NCBI RefSeq assembly: GCF_000731095.1
Contig: NZ_JMTZ01000037.1
Location: 1 to 39,369 of the forward strand
Origin: Lysobacter antibioticus
Lineage (GTDB): Bacteria; Pseudomonadota; Gammaproteobacteria; Xanthomonadales; Xanthomonadaceae
Direction of reading: 5' to 3'
Length of the DNA stretch: 39,369 nucleotides
Below the pieces are notes generated by a model. That model was not told where the DNA came from, did no database searches, and saw only the letters and a list, made by a program, of their open reading frames with translations. Both the position numbers and the translations under genes were made by a program. Shown piece after piece: positions 25,145 through 36,015 of this stretch. The stretch's first letter is position 1, and each line of letters begins with the position of its first letter.

Positions 25145-27660
25145 CTGAAGCGGATCCTGATGGTGGCGCTGCGCGCGGCGAGCACCGAGTCGGTCGCAGT
25201 CACGGTGACCACGCCGGTGAAACCTGCCGGTCGTGTAACGGTCGCGGCGACCGCTACGCCGGGCGGACCCGCGTTGACGGCCACGACGACGCCTGCCGCG
25301 GCGGCGGCGGGATCGACGATGAAATTCACCACCCGTCCGCCCGGATTGGCATTGAGGGTGACCACGCTGGTCAAGACGCCGACCGGCACCGGGCTGGGCG
25401 CCGCGCGCATGTTGCGCAGGCGCACGGCCTCGACCCTGACGCGGCCGTCGGCACGGCGGTTGGGGAAGATCGTATCGGCCGCGCGCAGGCGGAAATTTCC
25501 GGCGCGCAGGCCGGCGGTCAGCGTCGCCGCCGCCGGCAACGCGGCGGGATTGCCTGCGGTCACTGCGCTATCGCCCGCCAATACGTTCCATCGGGCACTG
25601 CGTGCGGCGACGGTCGAGGCGACGGTCAAGCGAGCCGTTGCCCTGCCGTCGGCAGCCAAGGCGGTCGCGCCGGCGGCGGTCGGCGTCGCCGTCACCGCGC
25701 TGAACACGATCAGCGGATTGCCGGCATAGGGATCGTTGCGCGGTGGAGCGGCAACGCCGCCGAAACGGTGATCGGTGCGGAACTGGAATCCGGCCGTGGG
25801 CGAACCGCGCAGGGAGCGTTCGTGCACGCCGTCGGCGAAAGTGCGGCTGACCACCGCGCCGGCGCCGCGCCACGACGAGTACTGGAAGCGCTGGCGGAAG
25901 TTCCAGAAGCGCGGCAACTGCCGCACGCCGGGTCCGACGAAGCGATTGACGTCGATGGCCGGCAGCCCGTCGGCGACGTTGGGCAGGGCGACCGGCGTGA
26001 CCAGTTGATCGACCCAGGCATTCGCCGGCACGGCCAAGAGCAGATTGAAGGCGTTGTTGAAGCCGATCGGCGGATTGACCGGAGCGAGATTGAAATCGTT
26101 GCGATTGAGGGTGATCAGCTCGCCGACGATGCGGGTCAAGGGCGCATGCGCGGCGTCGGAGGATCGGAAGGTGATGCGGTTCTGCACGCCATAGGGACCC
26201 GCGCCGCCGGCGAAGGTCAGCGCAGTGACCCGGGTCGGCACGGCATTGACGGTCAGTTCCGCCATCAGGCCGGAAGCGCCGACCACCGGTGCGGCGACCG
26301 GCTGGGTCTCGTCGAGTCGCGCACCGGTGGCGGTGTCGGCGACGCGCACGCGGATGTCGCCGGTCTGCGCGCCCGGGGTGATGACGTTGCCGGCGACGCG
26401 GGCGCCGAGCGCGCGGCGCAAGGTCACCCGCACCGGACGGCCGCCGGGCGCAGTGATCGCGTTGACCGTGGCGGTGTTGCCGTTGATGCCGTCGCGATTG
26501 GGCTCGGCGGTGCCGGCCGGCGCTGCGCCTGCCACCAATGCCGGCACCGGGGCCAACGCCGGCGCCGCGGCATAGGTCGCACTGGTCACTTGGACCAAGC
26601 GTACCGCGATGGAGTTTGCGTTGTCGGCCGGCGTGCCGGCGACCTCGGCGCGAATCGTCAGCGCCGCGCCGCCGACCACCGTGCCCGGCGGCGGCTGCAC
26701 GGCACGGATCCTGACCCGACGGCCGCCGCCCACGACCGACACGCCGGCGGGGACGGCGCCGCCGGGATTGATCGTCCAAGTCAGCGCGCTGCGACCGGCG
26801 ACCGTAGCGGTGGCGGTGATGTCGTTGCCGCCGACGCCGAGCTCGGCCGAGGAGACGGCGACGGCGGTGACCAAGGGCGCGGCCTGGGCCTGCATCGGCG
26901 CAGCCGCGATGTGTTGCGACAAACCCGATCGTGCCGGCAATGCACCGGCGCCGAGATCCTGCTGGACGACGTGGGTCAGCTCGTGCGCGAGCAGATGGCG
27001 ATGCTCGGCCGCTTCGGGATCGGCGACCTTGTCCCCGAAGATCAGATTGCGCGCATAAGTGAAAGCGCGCGCGCCGAGTCGGCCGGCCGCGGCCTGCGCG
27101 CCGTCGCCGGTGTGCACGCGCACGCCGGAGAAGTCCCACGAGAATGCGTTCTCGAACGCGCTGCGCAGCGATTGCGACAACGGCCGGCCCGGGCCGAGTT
27201 CGGCGATGCGCGCGGCCGATGCGGGCGCCTGTGCGGTGTCCTCGCCCGCGGAAGGATCGGTCGGCAGGGAGAGCCGTTGTACGGCGGCCTCGGCGATATG
27301 GTCGGCCTCGCGCTCATGCCCGCTCGCAGCTTCGATGCGCTGCGGCAGGACCGTGGCGGCGAGCGAAGCCGGCGCGGGTCGACGCGCCGTCGGCGGTGCG
27401 CGCAAGGCAGACGGTTGGCGTTGCAGCGAGGGCCCCGGCGGAATCGCGGCGAGAGTGGCTGCGTTGGACGCGTTGGTGGTGGGACGCGCATTCGCCGCCG
27501 CCGGTGCCGACGAGGCGGCGGGCGCATGTCGCGCGCATTCGCCGCAGGTCGCACCGGCAATGGTGTGGTTGCCGCATTCGCAGCGACGCGCAAGGACGCC
27601 GGCACTCGCCGGTACCGGCGCCAGCGCCGAAGCGGCCTTGAGCGCAGCGTTCTTGCTCAT
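25141..27660 (-). CDS. DUF4157 (eCIS-core) protein with HExxH motif and long C-terminal region; candidate cargo
   Basis: An 839-residue protein. A short zinc-knuckle-like motif stands near the N-terminus (C27-x-C29, C39-x2-C42), then a Pro/Ala-rich linker. The DUF4157 domain (about 105-235) carries the zinc-metallopeptidase signature HELTH (226-230) and the family hallmark FSGVRVHTG near 177-185. DUF4157 is a known marker of eCIS loci and is linked with effector proteins. The remaining roughly 600 residues are Ala/Gly/Val/Thr-rich with Ig-like beta-strand patterns; I see no known toxin domain. There is no signal peptide, as expected if it is loaded into the particle. It sits between the ATPase group and the hub genes, with ATGA overlaps at both ends. 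Confidence 0.88.
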   Translation of the reverse strand: MSKNAALKAASALAPVPASAGVLARRCECGNHTIAGATCGECARHAPAASSAPAAANARPTTNASNAATLAAIPPGPSLQRQPSALRAPPTARRPAPASLAATVLPQRIEAASGHEREADHIAEAAVQRLSLPTDPSAGEDTAQAPASAARIAELGPGRPLSQSLRSAFENAFSWDFSGVRVHTGDGAQAAAGRLGARAFTYARNLIFGDKVADPEAAEHRHLLAHELTHVVQQDLGAGALPARSGLSQHIAAAPMQAQAAPLVTAVAVSSAELGVGGNDITATATVAGRSALTWTINPGGAVPAGVSVVGGGRRVRIRAVQPPPGTVVGGAALTIRAEVAGTPADNANSIAVRLVQVTSATYAAAPALAPVPALVAGAAPAGTAEPNRDGINGNTATVNAITAPGGRPVRVTLRRALGARVAGNVITPGAQTGDIRVRVADTATGARLDETQPVAAPVVGASGLMAELTVNAVPTRVTALTFAGGAGPYGVQNRITFRSSDAAHAPLTRIVGELITLNRNDFNLAPVNPPIGFNNAFNLLLAVPANAWVDQLVTPVALPNVADGLPAIDVNRFVGPGVRQLPRFWNFRQRFQYSSWRGAGAVVSRTFADGVHERSLRGSPTAGFQFRTDHRFGGVAAPPRNDPYAGNPLIVFSAVTATPTAAGATALAADGRATARLTVASTVAARSARWNVLAGDSAVTAGNPAALPAAATLTAGLRAGNFRLRAADTIFPNRRADGRVRVEAVRLRNMRAAPSPVPVGVLTSVVTLNANPGGRVVNFIVDPAAAAAGVVVAVNAGPPGVAVAATVTRPAGFTGVVTVTATDSVLAARSATIRIRFR

Positions 27661-27913
27661 CTTCGGATCTCCCGCCCCAGGGCCGTGGCGACGGAGCCGG
27701 CGACGGCGCGCGCCAGTCGCGCGGTTCCGGCATCGGTGCGGACCGCCGGCGCCGTCAGCCGCGCCAGCGAGGCACCGCTGCGTGCGTCCGCCAGGCGGCG
27801 ATCGCCGATCAGGCGTGCCAGCTCGTCGGTCAAGGCACGTACGAACTCGCCACGCTGCGCATCGCCGATCCTCGCGCCATGCACGACCACTCGCTCGATA
27901 TGCAGCTTGACGC

Positions 27914-27917
<4 letters not shown>
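27657..27917 (-). CDS. Small conserved-looking eCIS-operon protein, 86 aa
   Basis: An unrecognised 86-residue protein. It starts MSVKLHIERVVVHGARI, a beta-hairpin-like start, followed by helices rich in Arg and Ala (FVRALTDELARLIGDRR). It is joined by ATGA overlaps to the AAA+ ATPase gene before it and the DUF4157 gene after it, so it is almost certainly translated. A role as a loading factor or adaptor between the ATPase and DUF4157 protein is conceivable from position only. Confidence 0.8.
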
Positions 27918-30027
<2,110 letters not shown>

Positions 30028-30031
<4 letters not shown>

Positions 30032-31311
30032 GCCACCACCACGGTTTGTTGCGGGTCGAACTCGAAGCCGTCGGCTCCGACGATGCTGGGCAGGCTGTCC
30101 AGGCCGTCGACGCGCAAGCGCACTGGGTAGTCGCCGGCGGCCACGTCGGGCACGGTGAACTCCAGTACGCTCGCTTCGGCCGGATCGGCGGGCGTGTCGA
30201 TGCTGTCGGCCCGCACCTGGATGTCGCCGAATACGAGGCGTACACCGTCGTGCTGGGCCGGCAACAAGCGCGGCCGGCACCGGATCGTCAATGCGAGATC
30301 GCCGGTAGGTGCGGCCAGCGGAGTCACTTCGATCAACGGCGCGAGCGCCAATACCACGGTATTGCTGAGCAGCGCCGGTTGTCCCGGCGACGCTTCGCCG
30401 CGCAAGCGCACGGCGTATTGCCCGATGCGCCAATCCGCCAGCGCGCCGGCATCGCCGGGCGCCGGCAGCGCCACGAGCAGGGAATGTTCGTCTTCGCCCG
30501 CGCTCGCCGGCAGGGTTTGCTGCAGGCCGCCGCGTGCGGCTTCGAACATCGCCTGCGCACCGGTGGCGACCAGTCGCTCGCCGCGCAAGCGCAGGACATC
30601 GCCCAGGCGTGCCGCGGGCAGCAGTTCCGATGCCGCCGGACGGACTTCGTCGAGGCGAGGGGCGGCCGCCGCGAGAGCCTTCGGGCCGCGGTCGTCGGCG
30701 CCGCGCTTGAGCACCGGCAGCGCGCTGCGCGCACCGGCGTCGGACTCGATCAGCACCACCGATACCTGGTAAGCCATGGAGGGGCGGTAACGCGCCTGCA
30801 TCGCCGTCCACAGCTTGGTCAGCTCTTCGGTGTTGAGATACTTCGGGGTGATCTTGATCCACTCGATCTGGTCGGCGAGGCTCAATGCGGAGAAGTCGCC
30901 GAACGGCGGCGTCGGCGGGCCGAGCACGATGCGCAACTGCGCACGGCTCAGGGTGGGCGTCTCGTGCAGGAACTGCATGCCCAGGCCGAGCAGGGCTTCG
31001 GCCGCCAAGTCCTGGGCGCCGTAAGCGGTGAGCAGGTAATGCAGGTCCAGGGCCAGCGGCGGTGTGCCCATGCGGGCGCCGGCGCCGTCGCGGGCGGGCA
31101 GTTCCTGATTGCGCCAACCGCTGTTGGGCGTGACCTGATAGAGAAACAGATTGAGCTGATTGGGCTCGGTCTGGCCGGTGGTGATGCGGTCGGGCGGCAG
31201 GGCGCTGACGCTGACGCTGCCTATCGCCGACAGATCGAGCCCGAGCAGACCGTTGCCGATCAGGTCTTTCAATCCCGCGGTGACCGCAGCGATCGCCAGC
31301 GCGTTGCTCAT
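30028..31311 (-). CDS. eCIS cap/tail terminator, DUF4255 (Afp16-like) with C-terminal Ig-like extension
   Basis: A 427-residue protein. Residues about 1-190 match DUF4255: MSNALAIAAVTAGLKDLI at the start, LNLFLYQVTPNSGWRNQELP near 52-71, then LALDLHYLLTAYGA. In Afp this protein caps the tube and sheath and sets particle length. The remaining roughly 240 residues are an unusual extension for the family, with beta-sandwich (IPT/TIG- or Ig-like) patterns such as LEFTVPDVAAGDYPVRLRVD. These could decorate the cap or tether the particle. ATGA overlaps occur with both neighbours. Confidence 0.88.
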
Positions 31312-32264
31312 GGCCGGCCTCCATGGCGCCGGCGCAGATAGTCGTCGAGGCCGAGTTTCGGTTCGCGCGTCGGGCCCGGCGCGGATGCACCCGCCACTGA
31401 GTTAGGTGCAAGGGCGCCGACCTCGAGCCGCCCGATGGTGACCTGTATCGGCGCCGGAGACGATGCGAGCGGCGCAAGCGATGTCGCGGCCGCGCGGCCC
31501 GGGTTCGCTACCGGTGCGACCGGCGCCGCGTCGCGTCTGCGCGACATCGGGCTGGGCAGGGCTGCCGGGACGCTCAAGCGCTGCGGCTCCGCGGCGGGCT
31601 CCTGGGCATGCAGGGCGGCGGCCAACCTCGCAGCGTCCGCTTGCACTTGCGACTGCGTATGTTCGATGCGGGTCAGGCGCTCGACCCGTTCGATGTGTTC
31701 GACGCGGGCGGTACGTTCGATGCGCTCGCTGTGCGGCTTGGGTTCGTAGACGCCGGCGGTCTGGGTCGGGCCGATCGGTGGGTTCCGGTTCGGATGCGCA
31801 TGCGCATGCGGATGGCGTTGCGCGGTGGAGCCGGATTCGGCGTGTTCGGCCGGGCGATGGCTGCGGTAGGGCGATCCCGTCGGGACGGAAACTGCCGCCG
31901 GCACCGACAGCGGCACCGGCGGCGGTGCCGAGGCGGCGATGGTCGGCGCGGGAGTGGCGACGGGCGGAACGGTTTCGGATCTCGGCAGCGCTGAGGCGCC
32001 TTCCAACTGCGCGTGCTCTTCGATTGCATTCGGCCGGGCGAGTGACGGCATGGGCGCCGGTGCCGCCGCGACGACGATCGATTCGACGATGTCCGGGGCC
32101 GGGCCCGAGGGCTGCCGTGGCTCGAACAGCGAGGGCCGACGACGGGTCAGCAACGGCGTCTGCTGGCGTGTCCGCGCCACTACGCGATCGAGGAAGCCGT
32201 CGGCATCCGCGCGGGGACGCGCCGGACCGCGCACGTCGCCAGCCGTGTCGTTGCGGGCGCTCAT
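31308..32264 (-). CDS. Disordered eCIS-operon protein with short C-terminal motif
   Basis: A 318-residue protein, mostly Pro/Ala/Ser/Arg/His-rich and probably disordered. A charged heptad-like stretch (HSERIERTARVEHIERVERL, about 185-204) may form a coiled coil. The end stands out: IQVTIGRLEVGA followed by LGLDDYLRRRHGG. I recall a comparable ending (I-x-V-x-IGR-x-EV then L-x-DYL-x-R) in hypothetical proteins of other eCIS loci, but cannot verify this here. It lies between the zinc-ribbon protein and the DUF4255 cap, with ATGA overlaps on both sides. A scaffold or adaptor role is possible. Confidence 0.78.
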   Translation of the reverse strand: MSARNDTAGDVRGPARPRADADGFLDRVVARTRQQTPLLTRRRPSLFEPRQPSGPAPDIVESIVVAAAPAPMPSLARPNAIEEHAQLEGASALPRSETVPPVATPAPTIAASAPPPVPLSVPAAVSVPTGSPYRSHRPAEHAESGSTAQRHPHAHAHPNRNPPIGPTQTAGVYEPKPHSERIERTARVEHIERVERLTRIEHTQSQVQADAARLAAALHAQEPAAEPQRLSVPAALPSPMSRRRDAAPVAPVANPGRAAATSLAPLASSPAPIQVTIGRLEVGALAPNSVAGASAPGPTREPKLGLDDYLRRRHGGRP

Positions 32265-33043
32265 GCTTGCACCATGTCGAGATAGAAGCGACGCCGGGCC
32301 GGCGCCATGGCGAGAATGTCGCGCTCGCTCCAGGCGTAATTGCGCGCCAATACGTGAACTTCGGCGAGCAGATCTTGCGCCCAGTCGTCCAGTTCCTCCC
32401 ACAGGTAGCCGGCGACGTCCAGCGACGCCGACCAGGCGTGCCGACAGGAGGGGCATTCGACCGCCAACTGCAGGTCCGCGAGCGGGTCGTGATCGGCCAT
32501 CGCGGCGATGAGGCGCCGGCGCAGCGATGCCGGCAACTGCGCCGCGGCCAATGCCTCCCGGCCGCAGTGCGCGCTGACTATGCAGCGTTGCAACAGCAGG
32601 CCCACGCTTTCGTCCTGCTCGGCGCTGTCGTCGAGCGCCTCGATGTCGTCGCTGCAGGGAGGGCGGAAGTAGATCCGGTAATCGCGGTGCTTGAGCAACA
32701 AGGGCTCGCGCGGCGAAGGCATCTGCGCGGGCAAGGGACAAACCTCGCCGGCATCGAAGTCGGTTTCGAGACGGTCGCCGCAGGCCGGGCATGCGGCGAC
32801 GGCGCGCAGGCGTCCGCCGAACAAGCTTTTCTGGAGCAGGAGCAGGCAGGCATCGCGATCGCCGAGGCAGAGTCCGCGCCAATGCGAACGATCGTATTCG
32901 GGCCATACCGCCGCCAGCAGGCCGAGCGCACGCTCGGCCGGCGATGCCGAGTACGCGGTTTCCCACACGCGCAGCAAGGCCTCGATCATGCCCGAGGCGG
33001 AGGTCGTCGCGACGTACGATGCTGGCGCGCCAGCGGCACTCAT
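32261..33043 (-). CDS. Zinc-ribbon baseplate-type protein (T4-type baseplate protein family-like)
   Basis: A 260-residue protein following the tube gene with an ATGA overlap. It contains CPACGDRLETDFDAGEVC (about residues 80-97) and a second CPSC pair near 211, forming a possible four-cysteine zinc ribbon. The rest is helical with an acidic C-terminal half ending ARNYAWSERDILAMAPARRR. This pattern fits the small T4-type baseplate proteins annotated in eCIS and phage clusters next to the tube, some of which act as tail assembly chaperones. The assignment to that family is from layout and motif, not a search. Confidence 0.7.
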   Translation of the reverse strand: MSAAGAPASYVATTSASGMIEALLRVWETAYSASPAERALGLLAAVWPEYDRSHWRGLCLGDRDACLLLLQKSLFGGRLRAVAACPACGDRLETDFDAGEVCPLPAQMPSPREPLLLKHRDYRIYFRPPCSDDIEALDDSAEQDESVGLLLQRCIVSAHCGREALAAAQLPASLRRRLIAAMADHDPLADLQLAVECPSCRHAWSASLDVAGYLWEELDDWAQDLLAEVHVLARNYAWSERDILAMAPARRRFYLDMVQA

Positions 33044-33564
33044 GCAGGCTCCGTGAAGCTCGGTTCGGCCGGCTCGACCACATCGACGTCGCGCTCCCAG
33101 CCTTCGTTTTCCAGCTTCAGCCGCTGGATCGCGACCGCATTGGCATTGGCGTCGAGATCGGGCAGCGACTGGAACTCGGAGACCCAGCAGCGATACACCT
33201 TGTAGGCGATGGCGAGCTGGCCGGCTTCGTTGTAGACCTCGATGATCAGGTCCTTGCGGAAGTCCTTGAGCGACACCTCCGAGCCCAGGCCGGCACCGTA
33301 GTTCCAGACTTTGTTCGCCCACTGCTCGAATTCCTTGTCGTGGGTGACGCCGCGTTCGAGCGTGACCGCCTCGAATTCGGTGCGTCCCGGCGATTTGCGG
33401 CTGCTGCTGGGGTCGCCGCCGTCGCGGTGCTTGACCACCTCGGTACTGCGTTTGAGTGCGCTGACCTTGCTGATGCCGGCGACGTATTTGTTGTCCCACT
33501 TGACCCTGAACTTGAAGTTCTTGTACGGGTCGAAGCGCTGCGCATTGACGGTGAACTGGGCCAT
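33040..33564 (-). CDS. eCIS inner tube protein (gp19/Hcp-like, Afp1/5 type)
   Basis: A 174-residue tube protein. Family features are the start FDPYKNFKFRVKWDNKYVAG, the central TEFEAVTLERGVTHDKEFEQ, and the terminal strand pattern RCWVSEFQSLPDLDANANAV followed by IQRLKLENEGWERD. It polymerises as hexamer rings to form the inner tube through which cargo passes. Only one tube gene is present, as against two in Afp/PVC. AGGAG lies 7 bases before the ATG, 30 bp after the sheath gene. Confidence 0.94.
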   Translation of the reverse strand: MAQFTVNAQRFDPYKNFKFRVKWDNKYVAGISKVSALKRSTEVVKHRDGGDPSSSRKSPGRTEFEAVTLERGVTHDKEFEQWANKVWNYGAGLGSEVSLKDFRKDLIIEVYNEAGQLAIAYKVYRCWVSEFQSLPDLDANANAVAIQRLKLENEGWERDVDVVEPAEPSFTEPA

Positions 33565-33594
33565 GGAAGTGCTCCTGAGGCGTGGATGAGAAAC

Positions 33595-35502
33595 TCAGAC
33601 GTCGATCTGGCCGGCGATCTGCTGGATGCGCAGGACCACGAATTCGGCCGGTTTCAACGGCGCGAAGCCGACCACGACGTTGACCACGCCCAGGTTGATG
33701 TCGTTCTGGGTGGTGGTGTCCTTGTCGCAGCGGACGAAGTAGGCGTCGCGCGGCGAACTGCCCTGGAACGCGCCCTGCCGGAACAGGTTGTGCATGAAGG
33801 CGCCGACGTTGAGGCGGATCTGCGCCCACAGCGGTTCGTCGTTGGGCTCGAACACCACCCATTTCAGGCCGCGGAACAGGCTCTCCTCGATGAACAAGGC
33901 GGTGCGACGCACCGGCGTGTATTTGTATTCGTCGGCGAGTTGGTCGGCGCCGCGCAGGGTGCGCGCGCCCCAGACCACGCGGCCGCTGGCCGGCATCGCG
34001 CGCAGGCAGTTGATGCCGAGCGGGTTGAGCTCTCCGTTTTCGGCGTCGGTCAGCGGCACCGACAACTGCGGCACGCCGACCAGGGTCGCGTCGAGACCGG
34101 CCGGCGCTTTCCACACGCCGCGGCTGGCGTCGGTGCGAGCGAAGATGCCGGCGACCGCGCCGCAGGGAGCGAAGCTCTCGATGCCGTTGTCGCGCAGCAA
34201 GTTGGGCTGGCGCAGGCGCGGGAAGAAGATCGCGGCGTTGCGGCTCTTCGGGTCGGCGACGGTGTCCAGGCCGGCGATCGCCGCCTCCTTGCTGGTCCAG
34301 CCGCTAGGCGGATCGATCACATGGAAGGCGCGGCGCCGTTCGCAATAAGCGGTCGCGGCCGAGAGCACGATCGGTTCGGCGTCGAACTGGATGCCGTCGA
34401 CGCTCTTGTACGGCGGAATGCACAGCAGGTTGAACAGGTCGGACTGTTCGAGCGCGTACAAGCCCTTTTTCAGCTGCATGCCCTGGTCGGGCAGGAAGTG
34501 CAGCGCGCCCAGGTGGCCGCCGTCGGAGGCGGCCTGGTCGGCCTCTTCGTATTTCACCGCCAGCGCCGCGCGCTTGGTCTCCCAGAGCGCGCGTGCGGCG
34601 TCGATATCGGCTTGCGACGCGCCGGCCTTGATCAGGTCGTCGAGCTCGGTCTTGGCATCGCCGACTTCGGCTTCGGCGGTGGTGATCGCATCGGTGCCGG
34701 CGCTGACCGAACCGGGCAAGGCGCCCTTGACCCGCACCAGGGCCGACTCGGATTCGAGTACCCGGTCGATGCGGCGCGGGCTTTCGACCACGGTGACGTT
34801 GAGATAGGTTTCCACCGCGCCGCCGGGGCTGGCGTCGCGTATGGTCAGGTTGAACAACGCGGAAGGGGCTACGCCGAAAGCCAGTGCGACCTCGGCGTTG
34901 GGCGAGGCGACGATCTCGCCGCGCAACTTGCCGCCCCAGGCGCCCTCGTAGGCGGCCTCCAGCGACAGTTCCTCGATCGTCAGCGGCGCGCGCGCGGGCG
35001 CTATGCTGGCCTTGGCCGCCTTCTGCACCGTTTGCGCGGTCGCACCGGGCTCTTCCGAAGCCCCTTTGGCGACCAGGGCGACCGCTTTGGCCGCGCTCTT
35101 CTCCGGGTCGTTGGGGTAGGTGTTGGCCTTGGTCTCGGCCGCCGTGGCCGCTGCGGCGGCGCTGTCGCCGGTGGCGGCAGCGACGACCGCGATCGCGGCC
35201 GCTTCGGCGGCGGGACTGGCGAAGCTGGCGGTGGTGGAGGCGTACAGGCGCACGATGATCGCCTGGCTGCCGCCGTTGAGGAAGAAATCGCGCACCGCGT
35301 AACCGAGCTGGCTCTGCAGCCACAGTCCTCCGTAACGACGTTCGAAGTCGCCGAAGCCGTTGATCACGATCGCTCGGTCGACCGGCCCGCGCCGGGCGCG
35401 TCCCACGAAGGCGGTGATCGAGGTCGCGACCCCGGTGATGGTGCGGACTCCGCTAGGAATCTCCTCGACGTAGACGCCCGGGTAGGTGAGCGCAGCTGGC
35501 AT
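33595..35502 (-). CDS. eCIS contractile sheath protein (Afp2/3/4 type)
   Basis: A 635-residue tail sheath protein. The N-terminus PAALTYPGVYVEEIPSGVRT is the canonical sheath start, and the C-terminal domain ends with NVVVGFAPLKPAEFVVLRIQ, the conserved sheath C-terminus. The middle (about 80-330) is a variable, Ala-rich insertion likely exposed on the particle surface. Only one sheath gene exists, against three in Afp/PVC. The start at 35502 is decided by spacing: AAGGAG is 7 bases from this ATG but only about 1-2 from the in-frame ATG at 35508. Confidence 0.95.
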   Translation of the reverse strand: MPAALTYPGVYVEEIPSGVRTITGVATSITAFVGRARRGPVDRAIVINGFGDFERRYGGLWLQSQLGYAVRDFFLNGGSQAIIVRLYASTTASFASPAAEAAAIAVVAAATGDSAAAAATAAETKANTYPNDPEKSAAKAVALVAKGASEEPGATAQTVQKAAKASIAPARAPLTIEELSLEAAYEGAWGGKLRGEIVASPNAEVALAFGVAPSALFNLTIRDASPGGAVETYLNVTVVESPRRIDRVLESESALVRVKGALPGSVSAGTDAITTAEAEVGDAKTELDDLIKAGASQADIDAARALWETKRAALAVKYEEADQAASDGGHLGALHFLPDQGMQLKKGLYALEQSDLFNLLCIPPYKSVDGIQFDAEPIVLSAATAYCERRRAFHVIDPPSGWTSKEAAIAGLDTVADPKSRNAAIFFPRLRQPNLLRDNGIESFAPCGAVAGIFARTDASRGVWKAPAGLDATLVGVPQLSVPLTDAENGELNPLGINCLRAMPASGRVVWGARTLRGADQLADEYKYTPVRRTALFIEESLFRGLKWVVFEPNDEPLWAQIRLNVGAFMHNLFRQGAFQGSSPRDAYFVRCDKDTTTQNDINLGVVNVVVGFAPLKPAEFVVLRIQQIAGQIDV

Positions 35503-35530
35503 GACCATTCTCCTTGCTGGGTTCGTGGAA

Positions 35531-35797
35531 TCACAATGCGGGGGGCATCGGTGCGCGGCCGAGCGAGTACAGCGTGGTGCCGTCGGGCAGGCGGCGCAGG
35601 CGCAGGGCGCCGTCGCCGACCAGCCGTTCGAGGGTCGCTTCGATGCGCGCGTGGGCGGTGACGTAGCGTTGCTGCGGCAACCACCATTGGACGATGCCGT
35701 CGAGCGTGTCGGCGGCGAGCGGATGCGCGCCGATGTAGCCGAGCACGGCGGCTTCGATTTCTGCGTCGCGTTCCTGCGCTCGCTCCGGCGTCGTCAT
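35531..35797 (-). CDS. Small winged-helix-like protein, first gene of the eCIS operon
   Basis: An 88-residue protein with an acidic helical start (TPERAQERDAEIEAAVLGYI) followed by a helix-turn-helix/wing-like pattern (ATLERLVGDGALRLRRLPDG, TTLYSLG). It resembles a small winged-helix domain, but DNA binding is unproven; it could equally be a structural adaptor. It starts 23 bases after the inferred sigma-54 transcription start, with AAGGAA upstream of the ATG, and is 28 bp from the sheath gene. Confidence 0.72.
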   Translation of the reverse strand: MTTPERAQERDAEIEAAVLGYIGAHPLAADTLDGIVQWWLPQQRYVTAHARIEATLERLVGDGALRLRRLPDGTTLYSLGRAPMPPAL

Positions 35798-35831
35798 TGC
35801 TGCGTTTCCTTGCTCCGACGAGGGATAGCAA

Positions 35832-35847
35832 GCAATCGTCGTGCCAA
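35832..35847 (-). promoter_or_regulatory. Sigma-54 promoter of the eCIS operon
   Basis: On the minus strand the sequence reads TTGGCACG-ACGA-TTGC followed by T, a near-perfect -24/-12 element with the right spacing. The inferred +1 is about 35820, 23 bases before the ATG at 35797. Its core is the same as that of the nitrate operon promoter. The sigma-54 activator gene immediately upstream supports it. Confidence 0.88.
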
Positions 35848-35966
35848 CTTCTTCGCGGTTGCAGCGAGCGGCGAGGAAGTCGCGGCAAGGTCATGAAAAA
35901 CGGAGCGAAGCCGGCTCGAAGGCGGCAGGGCGGCGTGGTATGCGGCCGAGGCCGGCGAAGGCATCC

Positions 35967-36007
35967 GGGTGCGCGCGCACCCACATCGCCGGGTGCGCGC
36001 GGACACC
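35967..36007. promoter_or_regulatory. Two palindromic sites, candidate activator-binding sites (UAS)
   Basis: GGGTGCGCGCGCACCC (35967-35982) is a perfect 16-bp palindrome. A second, imperfect copy GGTGCGCGCGGACACC (35992-36007) follows, with centres about 25 bp apart. They lie about 150-185 bp upstream of the inferred eCIS start, the usual range for sigma-54 activator sites, and overlap the 3' side of the activator gene. An alternative is a termination hairpin for that gene, but no T-tract follows. Confidence 0.55.
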
Positions 36008-36015
36008 TGCGGCGT

